DNA of 64,000 bases from Casuarina equisetifolia (taxonomy: Eukaryota > Streptophyta > Magnoliopsida > Fagales > Casuarinaceae), in the NCBI GenBank assembly GCA_028551475.1, contig CM052360.1, positions 1,166,501-1,230,500 on the forward strand. The letters run 5' to 3'. Position 1 is the first letter of the stretch. Each line of letters begins with the position of its first letter. Under the pieces are notes generated by a model. The model saw nothing but the letters and a program-made list of their open reading frames with translations. It searched no databases and was not told where the DNA came from. Made by a program: the position numbers and the translations under genes. Positions 1-11,405 of this stretch are shown piece by piece.

Positions 1-952
1 CCTGTAGCCATTATCATCACCATAAAAAGTTCAGGAACAAGAAGTGGCATGAAGGACTCATTCTTACTGCTTGTATGAATTCAAAATTCGCAGGTGGGAG
101 GCCAGCTGCCACTGCTGCAGCCCGAGCATAACTTTCCATCTTTCCATTGGGATCCATTCCAAAAACCTGGACATCAGTATCATCAGCATAATACTTGAGA
201 TTAGGGCCTGTGCCAATGCCAATCTCCAACACCTTATGAGCTTTCCCCTTCAAATTACCGAACAACTGTGACTTGAAACCTGCAATCTTACCAACCCACA
301 GAAGATTTCACAAAACTGCAGCCAAGGATACCTGTTCTTGAAACGAGAACTTGCTAATAACACACATCAAACTAGTTGGTACTGAATGGGAATGGGAACC
401 AACCTCAGCTTCATAGGAATTCATCGTTTTGTTCAAAAACCATGCATAAAACTCCTCGTACCACTCTGGTCTTGGAGGACGAATCTCTTTCAGCACAGCC
501 TATCCATACGAATAGTAATCTTAAAGTCCGAACAGAAACATAATTTTCAACTGAGACCAGCAATTCTTCAGTCGGATATGGAGGCAACAAATAACTTAAT
601 TTGATCTTCTCTCTTTAACTTTTTGGAGACTATAACAAGCTCTTGAGCACACGAAGACCAACTATCTGATTAAATTCGTCAATTTTTTTATTTTTTATTT
701 TTTCGTTTGACAAGTTTTGGGTGCTGAAAGCAAGAGAGAGACGTGTACCGTATAATCGGGAGGTAAATTGGAGGCTTTGGAGGGCGGTATAGGGAAACGC
801 CTTCTTGTGCAAGAGCATGACATGCCGGAGCCAGACGTCGAGTCCGGTGCAAACTGCCCGCCGTTGCTTCTCTTTGGTGATTCCATGACCCGTGCAATCT
901 TTGGTGATTCTATTGTACTGAAAGTCTGCGCGAGCAAAGGGTGTGATCTGGG

Positions 953-1707
953 AGAAGAAAAGTGAATCCAAAGAGCATTAAATGGCTTGGCGCACAAATG
1001 GGGCTGAATATATCGGTAGCATAAACACCACAAAAGACTCGATACAATCATTGTTTACTTAGATTACATATTTATAGCAAAATATCAGGCCTGCTTTAGT
1101 CATTACATCGTTTAACTTAGCTACCAAGGCTTTGGCGTCATTGATTACGAAAGTCATGCCCTTGACTGCAGCTTGAATGGTTCGACACATACACGGTTTC
1201 TTAGAAGCAGCTTGAATGGTTCAACACATACACGGTTTCTTAGAAGCAGCTTGAATGGATCTTCAGCTTGAATGTTTCTTCGTCATGCTCTACGTTATCT
1301 GCTGCATAGGATGAATTACTTCCAGTTTCCATTATTCCCTGCATCCAGCGTGATTCTCTCGTCCATCACGGCTTCTAGCATATGCTGCAGATCCACCTCT
1401 CTGCATATTACCACTAGCTTCGGACTGCTGTGCTGCTTCAGTGATCAGTGCATGCAGATTCTTCTTTGCTTCATCTAACAGCATAGGTCCCGAGCTAATC
1501 CTCAGTGTAGTACTTGGTTGTGCGATCCTCCAGTTTCCTTCATGCTGTGAGTACCTGCAGCAGCCTTCATCCGGTTTCCATTGTGCCCCATGCTATGCAT
1601 AGAAGGTGTGAGCAGAGAGTGCATGTTCGGCCATGCGTTTAAGCTGGCTAGAGGAGGATCCTTCATCATGTCTGTGAGGACTTAGTGAAGGACCTCCCTC
1701 ATTATCA
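953..1707. mobile_element. Unclassified ~755-bp insertion inside exon 1 of methyltransferase copy 1
   Basis: Alignment with copies 2 and 3 shows extra DNA interrupting exon 1 of copy 1. The motif CTGGG occurs on both sides (948-952 and 1708-1712) but only once at this site in the other copies, which suggests a 5-bp target-site duplication. Read on the minus strand the insert begins TGATAATG and ends CTTTTCTTCT. It therefore lacks the TG...CA ends of a clean LTR, and I see no terminal inverted repeats. No transposase or reverse transcriptase is recognisable. It contains a 39-bp tandem repeat. It could be a degraded solo LTR or captured genomic DNA. Confidence 0.55.
1170..1260. repeat. 39-bp tandem repeat, just over two units
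   Basis: Units start at 1170 and 1209 and differ by one base (GGTTCGACACA versus GGTTCAACACA). A third partial unit starts at 1248. The repeat lies inside the insertion that breaks methyltransferase copy 1. Confidence 0.85.
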
Positions 1708-1810
1708 CTGGGCACGTGGGGTTTTCACTCTAGAAGCGTAGTAGGTTGTATTGCCGGACGATCGAGGATGCAGGCGACGCATAGACGACCACTTTTACTG
1801 TTTTGACTTT

Positions 1811-1880
1811 CAGAGGTTCGTTCTTCGTCCGGGTATGCATATGCAAAAATGGTTGTGTATGAACGAAGAACGAACCTCTG
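1811..1880. repeat. Inverted repeat (hairpin) just upstream of methyltransferase copy 1
   Basis: CAGAGGTTCGTTCTTCGT at 1811-1828 is perfectly complementary to 1863-1880, giving 18-bp arms with a 34-base loop. A third partial arm follows at about 1886-1897. The hairpin lies about 20 bases upstream of the ancestral start codon, so it would fall in the 5' leader or core promoter. Confidence 0.85.
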
Positions 1881-2111
1881 ACAAGTCGAACCTCTGACTC
1901 TTTCTAATAGCCATCACATTTTGTTACTAAAATATATACTGTTTTTATTCAACAATGGTGCCTGATTGTTTGTGGACTAGATTGTTGTAAGGCATATTTC
2001 TCCACAATTGATGAAGGGATAGATGTTGAAAATAGTTAGATCAATATCCTGCATTGCTAAGATCTTTAATTTAGTATCCTTTCACATAATTAAGTTTAAA
2101 CTACCAAAAAA

Positions 2112-2415
2112 TTCCCACTTAAACGGTGGAGTTTCTTGTTCTCCTTTTCTTAACGAAAAGAATAAGTCGGAATGACTCTTTCTAACATCCATCACATTTG
2201 AGTGACTCTATATTGCACTCCCAAATATATAGCCAAGCTCCACACCAAAAGTAGCTGAACAGATTCCCCACTTAAACGGTGGAATGTCTCATCTCCTTTT
2301 CTTAACTGAAAAAATAAGTGAGAATGACTCTTTCTAACATCCATCACATTTGAGTAAACCCATATTGCACTCCCAAATTTATGGCCAAGCTTCATACCAG
2401 AAGTTGCTGAAAAGA
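2112..2415. repeat. 152-bp tandem duplication in the 3' flank of methyltransferase copy 2
   Basis: Two diverged units repeat CACTTAAACGGTGGA (2117 and 2268) and AATGACTCTTTCTAAC (2171 and 2323). They lie immediately downstream of the stop codon of copy 2, probably in its 3' UTR. A single related unit follows copy 3 at about 4960-5110. The remaining 1881-2111 is AT-rich spacer with no gene seen. Confidence 0.8.
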
Positions 2416-2431
2416 TGCCTCGTTCTTGTTA

Positions 2432-4631
2432 TTATTTACGAGCTATTCCGTATACCTGGGGGTTTGCAAAGAAGGCACTAGACAAGGAAGCCATGTTGAG
2501 ATCAACATCTGAAAACCCAGCTTCAGATATATGAGTCCCTGTTTCCCTGGTAAGGTAACACCCATCAGCGACTCTCTGTTGCAGAGGATCAAGAACAGTT
2601 TGGACTAGTCTAAGAATTGTTCCATCTGCACCACGACAACAAGAAGAAACGAAAGAAAAAAGCCATGAAAGTTGTCCGCCATTCAATTAATTGCAACAAT
2701 GTTCCTGCCTGTGAACCGAGACGTTCAGATCAATACCTTTTGCAGCCACGTGTTCCACAAAAAGGTAAAGCCCACCGGGCTTTAGCACCCTCTTCACCTC
2801 TGAAACAACGGTATAAATGAAGTATCACTTGTTTAGGTATTAGAACCAAGAAGTTCTTTAGCAGTTAATACAAGATGGATGCTGCATTTATATCCAAGTT
2901 CACTACTTGATAAATGACGTTAGTTCTGATTTTTAAGCATTGTTTATGGTGATGCTTCGTCACAGTTGCTAGACAAAGGTGAAATCAAGATTTTAGCTAC
3001 TAAGTGATTATTGACTTACTTTTAGAGTCATGTTAACATCTTTAACAGAATACAAGACAAGTATTTCAATAATAGTATCAACAGAAGCATTACTTAATGA
3101 CATAACTTCTCCAACCTGAATAATATGAGCATTTTTAAAATTTAAAGAACTTTACAATTCATAACAAAATATTATTAAAAAAAAGTAATAAAATTAACAT
3201 TTTTATAGTTTAGAATCATAATATTTAACAAAAATACCTTCTAAAAAATAATAATAACCTAAATCATTCATGAAAGTGATAACTTTCATTAGATATATAT
3301 ATTTAATACGTAAAATGCATATCACTACAGATATTTCAGTTATAAAACATATTGATCAAAGGTCACAAACCAATTGTGGAAACAATTGTCATTAGTTCTT
3401 TCTCCTCAATCCACTCACCTCAATGTCCAAGAAACATCTAAATGTTTTCAGTCCTCGAGTTACTTCTATCACATTCATAGTTTGAAGGCAAAATGCGACC
3501 AGATTGCACATTGTAATGGCACGGCAAAGTTAGTTCCCAGAGACCATTTGTGCCCCTAAAAGAAACACCTAGTAATGATACTGTATGTGTTGTGAGCTCT
3601 TTAACCCTGTAGCCATTATCATTGCCATAAAAAGTTCAGGAAAAAGAAGTGGCATAAAGGACTCATTCTTACCGCTTGTATGAATTCGAAGTTCGCAGGT
3701 GGGAGGCCAGCTGCCACTGCTGCTGCCCGGGCATACCTTTCCATCTTTCCATTGGGATCCATTCCAAAAACCTGGACATCAGTATCATCAGCATAATAAT
3801 TGAGATTAGGGCCTGTGCCAATGCCAATCTCCAACACCTTCTGAGATTTCCCCTTCAAATTACTGAACAACTGTGACTTGAAACCTGCAATCTTACCAAC
3901 CCACAGAAGATTTCACAAAACTACAGCCAATGATATCTGTTCTTGAAACGAGAACTTGCTAATAACATACACCAAACTTATTGGTACTGAATGGGAACCA
4001 ACCTCAGCTTCATAGGCGTTCATCGCTCTGTCCGTAACCCATGCATAGAACTCCTCGTACCACTCCGGTCTTGGAGCACGAATCTTTTTCAGCAGAGCCT
4101 ATCCATACGAATAGTTCTTAAAGTCCGAACAGACACATAATTTTCAACTGAGAGCGGCAATTCTTCAGTCGGATATGGAGGCAACAAATAACTTAATTTG
4201 ATCTTCTCTCTTAACTTTTTGGAGACTATAACAAGCTCTCGAGCATACGAAGACCAACTATCTGATTAAATTAGTCCATTTTTTTTTTTTTTCGTTTGAC
4301 AAGTTCTGGGTGCTGAAAGCAAGAAAGAGACGTGTACCGTATAATCGGGAGGTAAATTGGAGGCTTTGGAGGGGAGTATAGGGAAACGCCTTCTCGTGCA
4401 GAAGCATGACGTGCCGGAGCAAGACGTGGAGTCCGGTGCAAACTGCTCGCCGTTGCTTCTCTTTGGTGATTCCTTGACCCGTGCCGGAGACGAATTATCG
4501 CTAAGCAAGTCAACGCGAGCAAAGGGTGTGATCTGGGCACGTGGGGTTTTCACTCTAGAAGAGTAGCTGGTAGTATTGCCGGGGATTGGGAAGAAGACGA
4601 TCTAGGATGCAGGGAACGCACAGACGACCAT
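2432..4631 (-). pseudogene. METTL7-like SAM methyltransferase, copy 2 (probable pseudogene)
   Basis: All six exons of the family model can be placed: 4338-4631, 4003-4098, 3673-3891, 3020-3115, 2737-2799 and 2432-2625. Exon 3 keeps LEIGIGTG, exon 5 keeps LKPGGLYLFVEH and the last exon reads through to a normal stop. Two lesions argue against function. Codon 10 of the transit-peptide exon is TAG (4602-4604). Exon 4 has lost the G before its donor, so it is 96 rather than 97 bases and joins exon 5 out of frame unless a second AG one step downstream is used. Exon 4 has also lost conserved residues: copy 3 has DAVVGTLVLCS, here DTIIEILVLYS. Exon 3 alone looks well preserved, so loss of function may be recent. 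Confidence 0.8.
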
Positions 4632-4649
4632 TTTTACTGTTTTGACTTT

Positions 4650-4719
4650 CAGAGGTTCGTTCGTCGTCCGGGTATGCATATGTAAAAATGGTTGTGTACG
4701 GACGAAGAACGAACCTCTG
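4650..4719. repeat. Inverted repeat (hairpin) upstream of methyltransferase copy 2
   Basis: 4650-4670 and 4699-4719 are complementary at 20 of 21 positions around a 28-base loop. This is the same element as at 1811-1880, about 20 bases upstream of the copy 2 start codon. Copy 3 keeps only one arm (about 7422-7437). Confidence 0.85.
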
Positions 4720-5115
4720 CCAAGTCACCTCCGACTCTTTTTAATACGCATCAGATTTTGTTACTAAAATACATATTTCCCCACAGTTGATGAAGGGGTA
4801 GAGGTTGAAAATGTTAGATCAGTATCTTACATTACTAAGATCTTTAATTTAATATCATTCTTATTTGTGAAAGTATTTATTTCTCTTATAAACTAGTTTT
4901 AAAAAATAAAAATAATGTTCACTGTTTGATAGTTAAGTTGAAGCTATCAAAAGATTTACACCAAAACAGTGAAGTATTTCATCTTTCTTTTCCTAACTAA
5001 AGAATAAGTGGGGATGACTAACACCCATCACTATTGAGTGACCCCATATTGCACTCCCAAGTTTTTGGCCAAACTTCATATCAGAAGTAGCTGAACAGAT
5101 GCCCTGCTCTTGGCA

Positions 5116-7402
5116 TTATTTACAAGCTATTCCGTATACCTGGGGGTTTATATAGAATGCGTTAGACAAGAAAGCCATGTTGAGATCAACATCTGAAAAC
5201 CCAGCTTCAGATATACGCTTCCCTGTTTCCCTGGTAAGGTGACACCCATCAGCGAGTGTCTGCTGCAGAGGATCAAGAACAGTTTGGACTAGTCTGAGAG
5301 CTGTTCCATCTGCACCACGACAAGAAGGAGAAAAGAAAGGAAAAAGCCATTAAAGTTGTCCAACATTCAATTAATTGCAACAACTTTCTTGCCCGTGAAT
5401 CAAGAAGTTCATATCAATACCTTTTGCAGCCACGTGTTCCACAAAAAGGTAAAGCCCACCGGGTTTCAGCACCCTTTTCACCTCTGAAACAATGATACCA
5501 ATGTGGAGTCTTAGTTGTTTAGATACTAGAGTAAAGAAGTTTATTAGCAGTTAATATAAGATGTATGTTACATTTATATCAAAGTTCAGTACTTGATAAA
5601 TAACATTAGTTCAGATTTCTAAGCATCATTTATGGTGATACTCCGTCTTAGAGTGACCAAAAGTTCAATTATTTCAAAAATGAAATCTTTTAGTATTGAA
5701 AAGTGCTCTCCTCATAGAATGCTTGTTTAATATGAATTCAACTCCTCAAATCTAAAAATCGTGAAATGAATATTTTAATTGCTAAATGGTTTAGTACCTT
5801 TTAGTGTCATGTCAATATCTTTAACAGAACACAAGACAAGTGTTCCAACAACTGCATCAACATAAGCATCACTTAATGGTATAGCCTCTCCAACCTAAAT
5901 AATATAACATTTTTAAAATAAAAAAACTTTGTAATTTATAACCAAATATTATTATGCGAAAAAATAATAAAATTAACATTTGAATCATTTAGAACTATAA
6001 TATTAAGCAAAAACACCTTCAAAACATAACAATAACTTGAATCAATTATTGAAGTGATAACTTTAACTAGATATGCATAATTGATATATAAAGTACATGA
6101 AACCACAATGTTTCAGTTAATTCAACATATTGATCAAAAGTCATGAACCAATTGTTGAAATTGGAAACAATTGCCATCTAAATGTCTGCAATCATCGAGT
6201 TACTTCAATCACATTCATAGCCTGAAGGCAAAATACGACCAGATAGCACATTGTAAAGGGCATGGCAAACTAGTTCCCACAGACCATTTGTGCCCCATTT
6301 AAAAGAAGCACTTAGTAATGACAATGTATGGGTTCTCTAGCATCTTTAAGCCTATGGCAATTGTCATCACCATAAAGGTTCAGGAATAACAAGTGGCATA
6401 AAGAACTCGTTCTTACTGCTTGTATGAATTCAAAATTTGCAGGCGGGAGGCCAGCTGCCACTGCTGCAGTCCGGGCATACCTTTCCATCTTTCCGTTGGG
6501 ATCCACTCCAAAAACCTGGACATTGTTACCATCAGCATAATACCTGAGATTAGGGCCTGTGCCAATGCCAATCTCCAACACTTTCTGAGCTTTCCCCTTC
6601 AAATTACTGAACAACTGTGACTTGAAACCTGCAATCTTACCAACCCACAGAAGATTTCACAAAACTGCAGCCAAGGATATCTGCTTTTGAAACGAGAACT
6701 TGCTAATTACAAACACCAAACTAATTGGTACTGAATGGGAACCCACCTCGGCTTCGTAGGAATTCATCCCTCTGTCCAAAACCGATGCATAGAACTCCTC
6801 GTACCAATCTGGTCTTGGGGGATGAATCTTTTTCAGCAGAGCCTATTCATACGAATTGTAACCTTAAAGTCCGACCAGACACATAATTTTCAACTGAGAC
6901 TGGCAATATTTCGGTTGGATATGGAGGCAACAAATAACTTAATTTGATCTTCTCTCGAACTTTTTGGAGACTATAACAAGTTCTTGAGCATACGAAGACT
7001 AACTATCTAATTAAATTCATCAATTTTGTTTTTCGTTTGACAAGTTCTGGGTGCTGAAAGCAAGAGAAAGACGTATACCGTATAATCAGAATGTAAATTG
7101 GAGGCGTTGGAGGGGCGTATAGGGAACAAAGCCGCTGCTGCCGCAGCTCTAGCGAAACGCCTCCTTGTGCAGGAGCATGACATGCCACAGCAAGACGATG
7201 AGGCCGGTGCAAGCTGCTCACCATTGCTTCTCTTTGGTGATTCCTTGGCCCGTGCCGGAGACGAATTATCGCTCAGCAAGTCAACGCGAGCAAAGGGTGT
7301 GATCTGGGCACGTGGGGTTTTCACTCTAGAAGCGTAGCAGGTAGCACTGCCGGGGACGAAGAAGAAGACGAACGAGGATGCAGGCGACCCGTAGACGACC
7401 AT
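5116..7402 (-). CDS. METTL7-like SAM-dependent methyltransferase, copy 3 (intact)
   Basis: Six exons join in frame: 7079-7402, 6747-6842, 6417-6635, 5798-5894, 5421-5483 and 5116-5309, giving 330 residues. The first about 105 residues are rich in Ser, Arg and Ala, like a chloroplast transit peptide. The class I methyltransferase fold follows: motif I LEIGIGTG (about 160-167), the acidic residue in VFGVDPN, the DAVVGTLVLCS strand, and the post-motif LKPGGLYLFVEHV. The C-terminus is NPQVYGIACK. This arrangement matches plant UbiE-type proteins related to animal METTL7. The methyl acceptor is unknown and cannot be read from sequence. An in-frame 30-base insertion adds an alanine run (about residue 88) absent from copies 1 and 2. 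The start is the ATG conserved between copies 2 and 3; an in-frame ATG 13 codons upstream is less likely. This is the only copy in the array with no lesion. Confidence 0.9.
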
Positions 7403-8406
7403 TTTCTCTGTTTTGAGTTCTAGAGGTTCGTTGTTCGTCACTCAAACCGGATAGGAGAGACCGTTGGTTCATATGGGCATGCATATGTAATTTGCCGAAG
7501 CCTAATCGGGTATTAGTTGCAAAAATGGAGTGATGATCCAAAAAATAGGTGAAATCTTGTCTCTAAGCTATGTTCAAGCACTTATACTTACTAGTTTTTT
7601 GTGGATAAACTGTATATATCAAAATAGTGCTCTATTTCTAATAATGTCTTAATATTATAAAAATAGAGTATTAGTTGATACTATGAAGGTCTGATTTCAC
7701 ATTATTAAAATATAGATGTAAATATCTAATTTGAGTGTATTATTTCATTTCTTGGGTGAGCTTTTGAGATAAAAATGGATATCTTAATATGGTATTAAAA
7801 CAAAAATTCCTTCTTATTATTTTTATAAATATAAATAAACTTAAGAGTTTGTATATGAAGCAACACTACAAGATGATCTAACATGAATATATTCTTAATT
7901 CATGAACTGAATTTTGAATTTAGAATGAACTTCTTAACACTAATCATTCTTGTATCTGTAATTGTTTTCCCATCTTAACATCGGTTTTAAGAGAAAAGGG
8001 TAGAAAATGCTCAATGGTCCTTTCTAAAGTAGCTGCGAACGTTGGTTTTATACAGAAAAGCCAACCAAAGTCCCCTTGCCTTTGCTTTGGCAACAGTTAT
8101 GGCTGCAGGACTTTGCTGACAGAACAGTCCTCCCTTACTTCCTGGGTTCTGTGAGCAGATGGAAACGGTCCTATCATCTGGCCTTCTTTTGTTATCTCAT
8201 TAAACCGATTGGCAGAAAACGGGGGGGAAAAAAAAGGACTGTCACTGGACTATGTATTTCTACGAACTCGAAAATTACATTGGCCCGTTACAACTGATGC
8301 AAAATTTGCAAAAGTTTTGCTTATTGGATTAAGCACCTTAAAAAGGCTTATCATCAGCTTCTAACCTTACATAACCAAGTTCTGTTCAAGTCCAACATAT
8401 ACAGAG
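7403..8406. other. Intergenic: methyltransferase promoter and endosulfine 3' flank
   Basis: Both neighbours read leftward, so this holds the promoter of methyltransferase copy 3 on the left and the 3' UTR and terminator of the endosulfine gene on the right. The middle (7550-8000) is AT-rich with no convincing ORF. Confidence 0.6.
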
Positions 8407-10218
8407 CTACTCATGGCAGCTCTGATGCTCCGAAGCAGTCTCTTTATTGTTCCCACCATCAGAAGTAGCATCGCCAATGTCGCCAGCATCTAAATTGCAG
8501 CTCTGGTCCTCCGAAGAAATTGTGCCGTCGTGGCTACCATCAACTGTTTAAAAACCAAAAAAGGGAGCTCAAAGATGGTTCTTGAAAATACTATATCTAG
8601 GTTTCAGTGGTTGTGCTCTGGGCATAGAGAAGGTGTTGAACATACCTTCACCATCATCATCTGCAGGAGCATAAGCTGAGCGCCTTGATCGAACTTGCTG
8701 GTGTGGTGTGGGCTGATGATCAGAATAAAAAGATAAGGAAGCAAAAAGAACAAGAATGAAAATGAAAGAGCATTGTAAAACACAAAAGAACACTTGGACG
8801 TATAGGTTGTGATATCAACCTGTCTTGCTGTGAATTAACTGGTAGTTCCAACTTTATGCCCAAGGAATTAGCTGGTTACTATTTTGTTACTTTTTTAACC
8901 TTTTGGAGAGAATTACAACAGATTATAGCAGGAGCAGAAGGTTGGTCAATATTGAGGACAACATGCTGGTCCTAGCTGCTATCAAAGTGAAATGCTTAGC
9001 AATGTAATCAGGTGAGGCACCAATTCATGTACAGCATTTTGTAGTTTAACAAAAAACTAGTAACAAAGAAGACTGATAGAGTTTTAAACTTACAATGATA
9101 TTACAATTTAAACAATGTGATCGTTTATAGGCAGGATTATCATGACATTAATCCCAGGCAGCTCTTATATATGGTGTAAAACTGTAATAAAACAAGTTCA
9201 TGCATTGCACTTGTCTTTCCACATAGCACGATGAATAATCTATAGGATTAGTGTCCTGAAAGGATTTGTCTAAAATATGAAGCAGAAAAATTCTGACTGC
9301 TAAACAATAAATACCTGCAACTTTGGGCGGAGTGCTTCAAGTGGTCCTTTGGGCTTTTGAGCTCCTTGCTGTTCAACAAGTCAAAGAGGTGGGCCAGGAC
9401 ATTAGGCATCTAAAAACTAGAAATACACAGTCTATTTCAAAATTAAGAGTAGTGCAATCATAGTTATTTGGAGAGCTCTAAAACATTCAAAATGAGTACC
9501 TTTCCCAATGCCCAATCTGCAGAATCAAAATAAGCACGTTCATGATCCTGGCAGAAGATTATACTTATTTGTTGTGATATCGGGGTCTCCACAAAAAGAA
9601 AGAAAGAGAGAAGGATGAAAAAGAAAAGCATTCACCTTGGATATCAATGGAGGCTTCTTAGCTATTAGGCCCCCATATTTCTTCTTGATAGCTTCCTCCT
9701 GCAGAAAACCAAACAGTAGACAATGATTCTACTAAATAAATCCTTATAAGATACATGATGATTATGGAAATCAAGAGGAAATACTACGAAAAACTAATGT
9801 TATCCATATGAATAGACATTTTAATTCACACCATCTTCCAGTCCTAGGGGAAGAAGTCGCTTTGCCTCTTAGAATTTTATATTCTTTCCGTGTCACAGCT
9901 TGTGGGAAACCAAGAAATTCTCTCTACAGGAGTCATCAGCACAGATAACAGAGGAGGCATGCGGTAAGTTTTAAAAGGTCGAGGTCTCATTTCCGTTATC
10001 CTTATTGTTCAAGAAGCCCCTATACTAACATAAACTAACCAAACTCTGAAATGAAAGACGCAGCATTATACCTCCTGCTGGGCTGAAGGCATGGGATTCT
10101 CCTCATTTTTATCCAAAGCTTCAGGGTCTTCCACAGAACTATCAATATCAACTTGATTGTCAAGGGTATTATCAGTAGGCCCCTGCTCCTTCACATCCTC
10201 AACATTTGTGCCCGACAT
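8407..10218 (-). CDS. Endosulfine (ENSA/ARPP19) family protein, PP2A-B55 inhibitor type
   Basis: Six coding exons join in frame: 10072-10218, 9636-9698, 9500-9547, 9315-9368, 8646-8712 and 8407-8543 (171 residues). The conserved core is continuous across exons: KKKYGGLIAKKPPLISK, then DHERAYFDSADWALGKQG, then RPKLQPTPHQQVRSRRSAY. FDSADW is the plant form of the FDSGDY motif whose serine (here Ser79) is phosphorylated by Greatwall-type kinases in animals and yeast, converting the protein into an inhibitor of PP2A-B55. The N-terminal 50 and C-terminal 50 residues are acidic and probably disordered. The start is the MSGTN methionine; an in-frame ATG at 10263 would add 15 residues that look like 5' UTR. 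Role in plants (mitotic or nutrient control) is inferred from the family. Confidence 0.95.
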
Positions 10219-11405
10219 TTTTCTGCATGGTTGACAACAGTGATGGTGAACAAATGTCTTCACCAGATTTTTATACTTGTCAAATGCAGGCTTTCACGGT
10301 ACTGTCCATATAGAAGAGAGAGATTGAACAGCAATTACAGAGCAGATGAGATGAGCCGTTCATGTCCCCAATACACAAATATATGTGATAAGTCCAAAAA
10401 TCTACACTTTAGTCCCTGTAATGTGCTATAAACGTGAATCAATTTCATCAGTGTCTGATATCACAAAAGCTACAGTTGTAATTACACCTCGTCCGACTGC
10501 TCTCATAAACTCCCATTCTCGTAATTTTTTGTTGCCAATTATTCATTTCAGCATCCTCAACGACACTACGCGAACTTTAAACATGTTTTTTTCTTACAAA
10601 TCGTACCAGTGTATTTTTTTCAATTGAAGCACGATTATCTATATTACTATCCTAAAAGGTATGTCATTTGTCTTAATTGAATAACAAATTATACACGACA
10701 CTCAAGAAGCAGACTTCCTTTCATAAGCCTAAGAGTATTTCGAAAATCTCAATGACTGACACATAGATTGCCCCGAAAGATGTTGTTGGTACCAATTGCA
10801 ACAGTTCCCCGTCGCCTCTGAAATTGTAAAATGCTCTATCTGTTCACTTTATTCTATACAAAGGTTCTAAAGTAATCCGTGGAACTGGTCAGAGCTTCCG
10901 TTAAGTATTGAAGAATGCAATATAAACTACTACCACAGTCATCTCGAAAAACGGAGACAAATCGTTATGGAAGTGCACAAGGAATGTCCATTAGCCAATT
11001 ACGAATACGAAGTGGGCAGAAAACAAAAGATTAATCATACGGAATTATCCGGTAGTTTTCAATCATTCAAAACATTGCCCACCTCACGCAAATCCAGAAA
11101 AAACAATAAGAAAGAATACCCAGATGTCCAAAACTGATAATCTATAACGGGCTTCGAATTTCTTTCGACAACAACGAATTCCGATATTGATATTGATGCA
11201 GAGGAAGCATTTTAAAGCATAGCAATAAGCGAATAAAGAAAGGGAACCGAGGAGAAGGTAGGTTCAAACCTGATCGTGGATCCGGCTGAGAAGCTAACGG
11301 AGAAATGGATGCTCCGATTGCAGAGCGGTGGTGAGCCGCTACCGAAGCGGCCCTACCCGAATTTACCGTCCTTTCAGAGCGAATCGGAGTGAGAGTAAGC
11401 TGCAC
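10219..11405 (-). promoter_or_regulatory. 5' leader of the endosulfine gene with a probable ~1-kb 5'-UTR intron
   Basis: On the minus strand a good donor (ATCAG then GTTTGA, near 11270) follows a GC-richer block at 11270-11400, and the coding exon starts at 10218 after a pyrimidine-rich stretch. The simplest model is a noncoding first exon around 11270-11400, an intron of about 1 kb, and transcription starting near 11400. Acceptor position is uncertain. Confidence 0.5.

Larger units (their letters stand above)
1..1792 (-). pseudogene. METTL7-like SAM methyltransferase, copy 1 (partial, first exon broken)
   Basis: This is the first of three tandem copies of a class I SAM-dependent methyltransferase of the UbiE/METTL7 type. 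It reads leftward and its 3' exons lie outside the window. Exon 3 (68-286) is intact and carries the SAM-binding motif LEIGIGTG plus the acidic motif after it (VFGMDPN). Exon 2 (404-499) is intact and encodes PRPEWYEEFYAW. Exon 1 is damaged. Its start position reads GTG (1790-1792) where copies 2 and 3 have ATG. A small deletion near 1755 shifts the frame into a stop. The exon is then split by about 755 bp (953-1707), resuming at 749-952. A shorter product from another promoter is possible, but loss of a normal transit peptide makes a pseudogene the best reading. Compared with copy 3, all visible exon borders are conserved. Confidence 0.75.

Noticed and set aside
4266..4553. Methyltransferase copy 2 starting at an internal GTG
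   Set aside because: Non-ATG starts are rare in plant nuclear genes, and the true ATG upstream (4629-4631) is followed in frame by a stop at codon 10.
8076..8297. 73-codon plus-strand ORF
   Set aside because: Lies antisense in the 3' flank of the endosulfine gene with no motif.
10216..10263. Upstream in-frame ATG of the endosulfine gene
   Set aside because: It would add a His/Cys-rich extension absent from the family. MSGTN fits plant endosulfines, so 10218 is used as the start.
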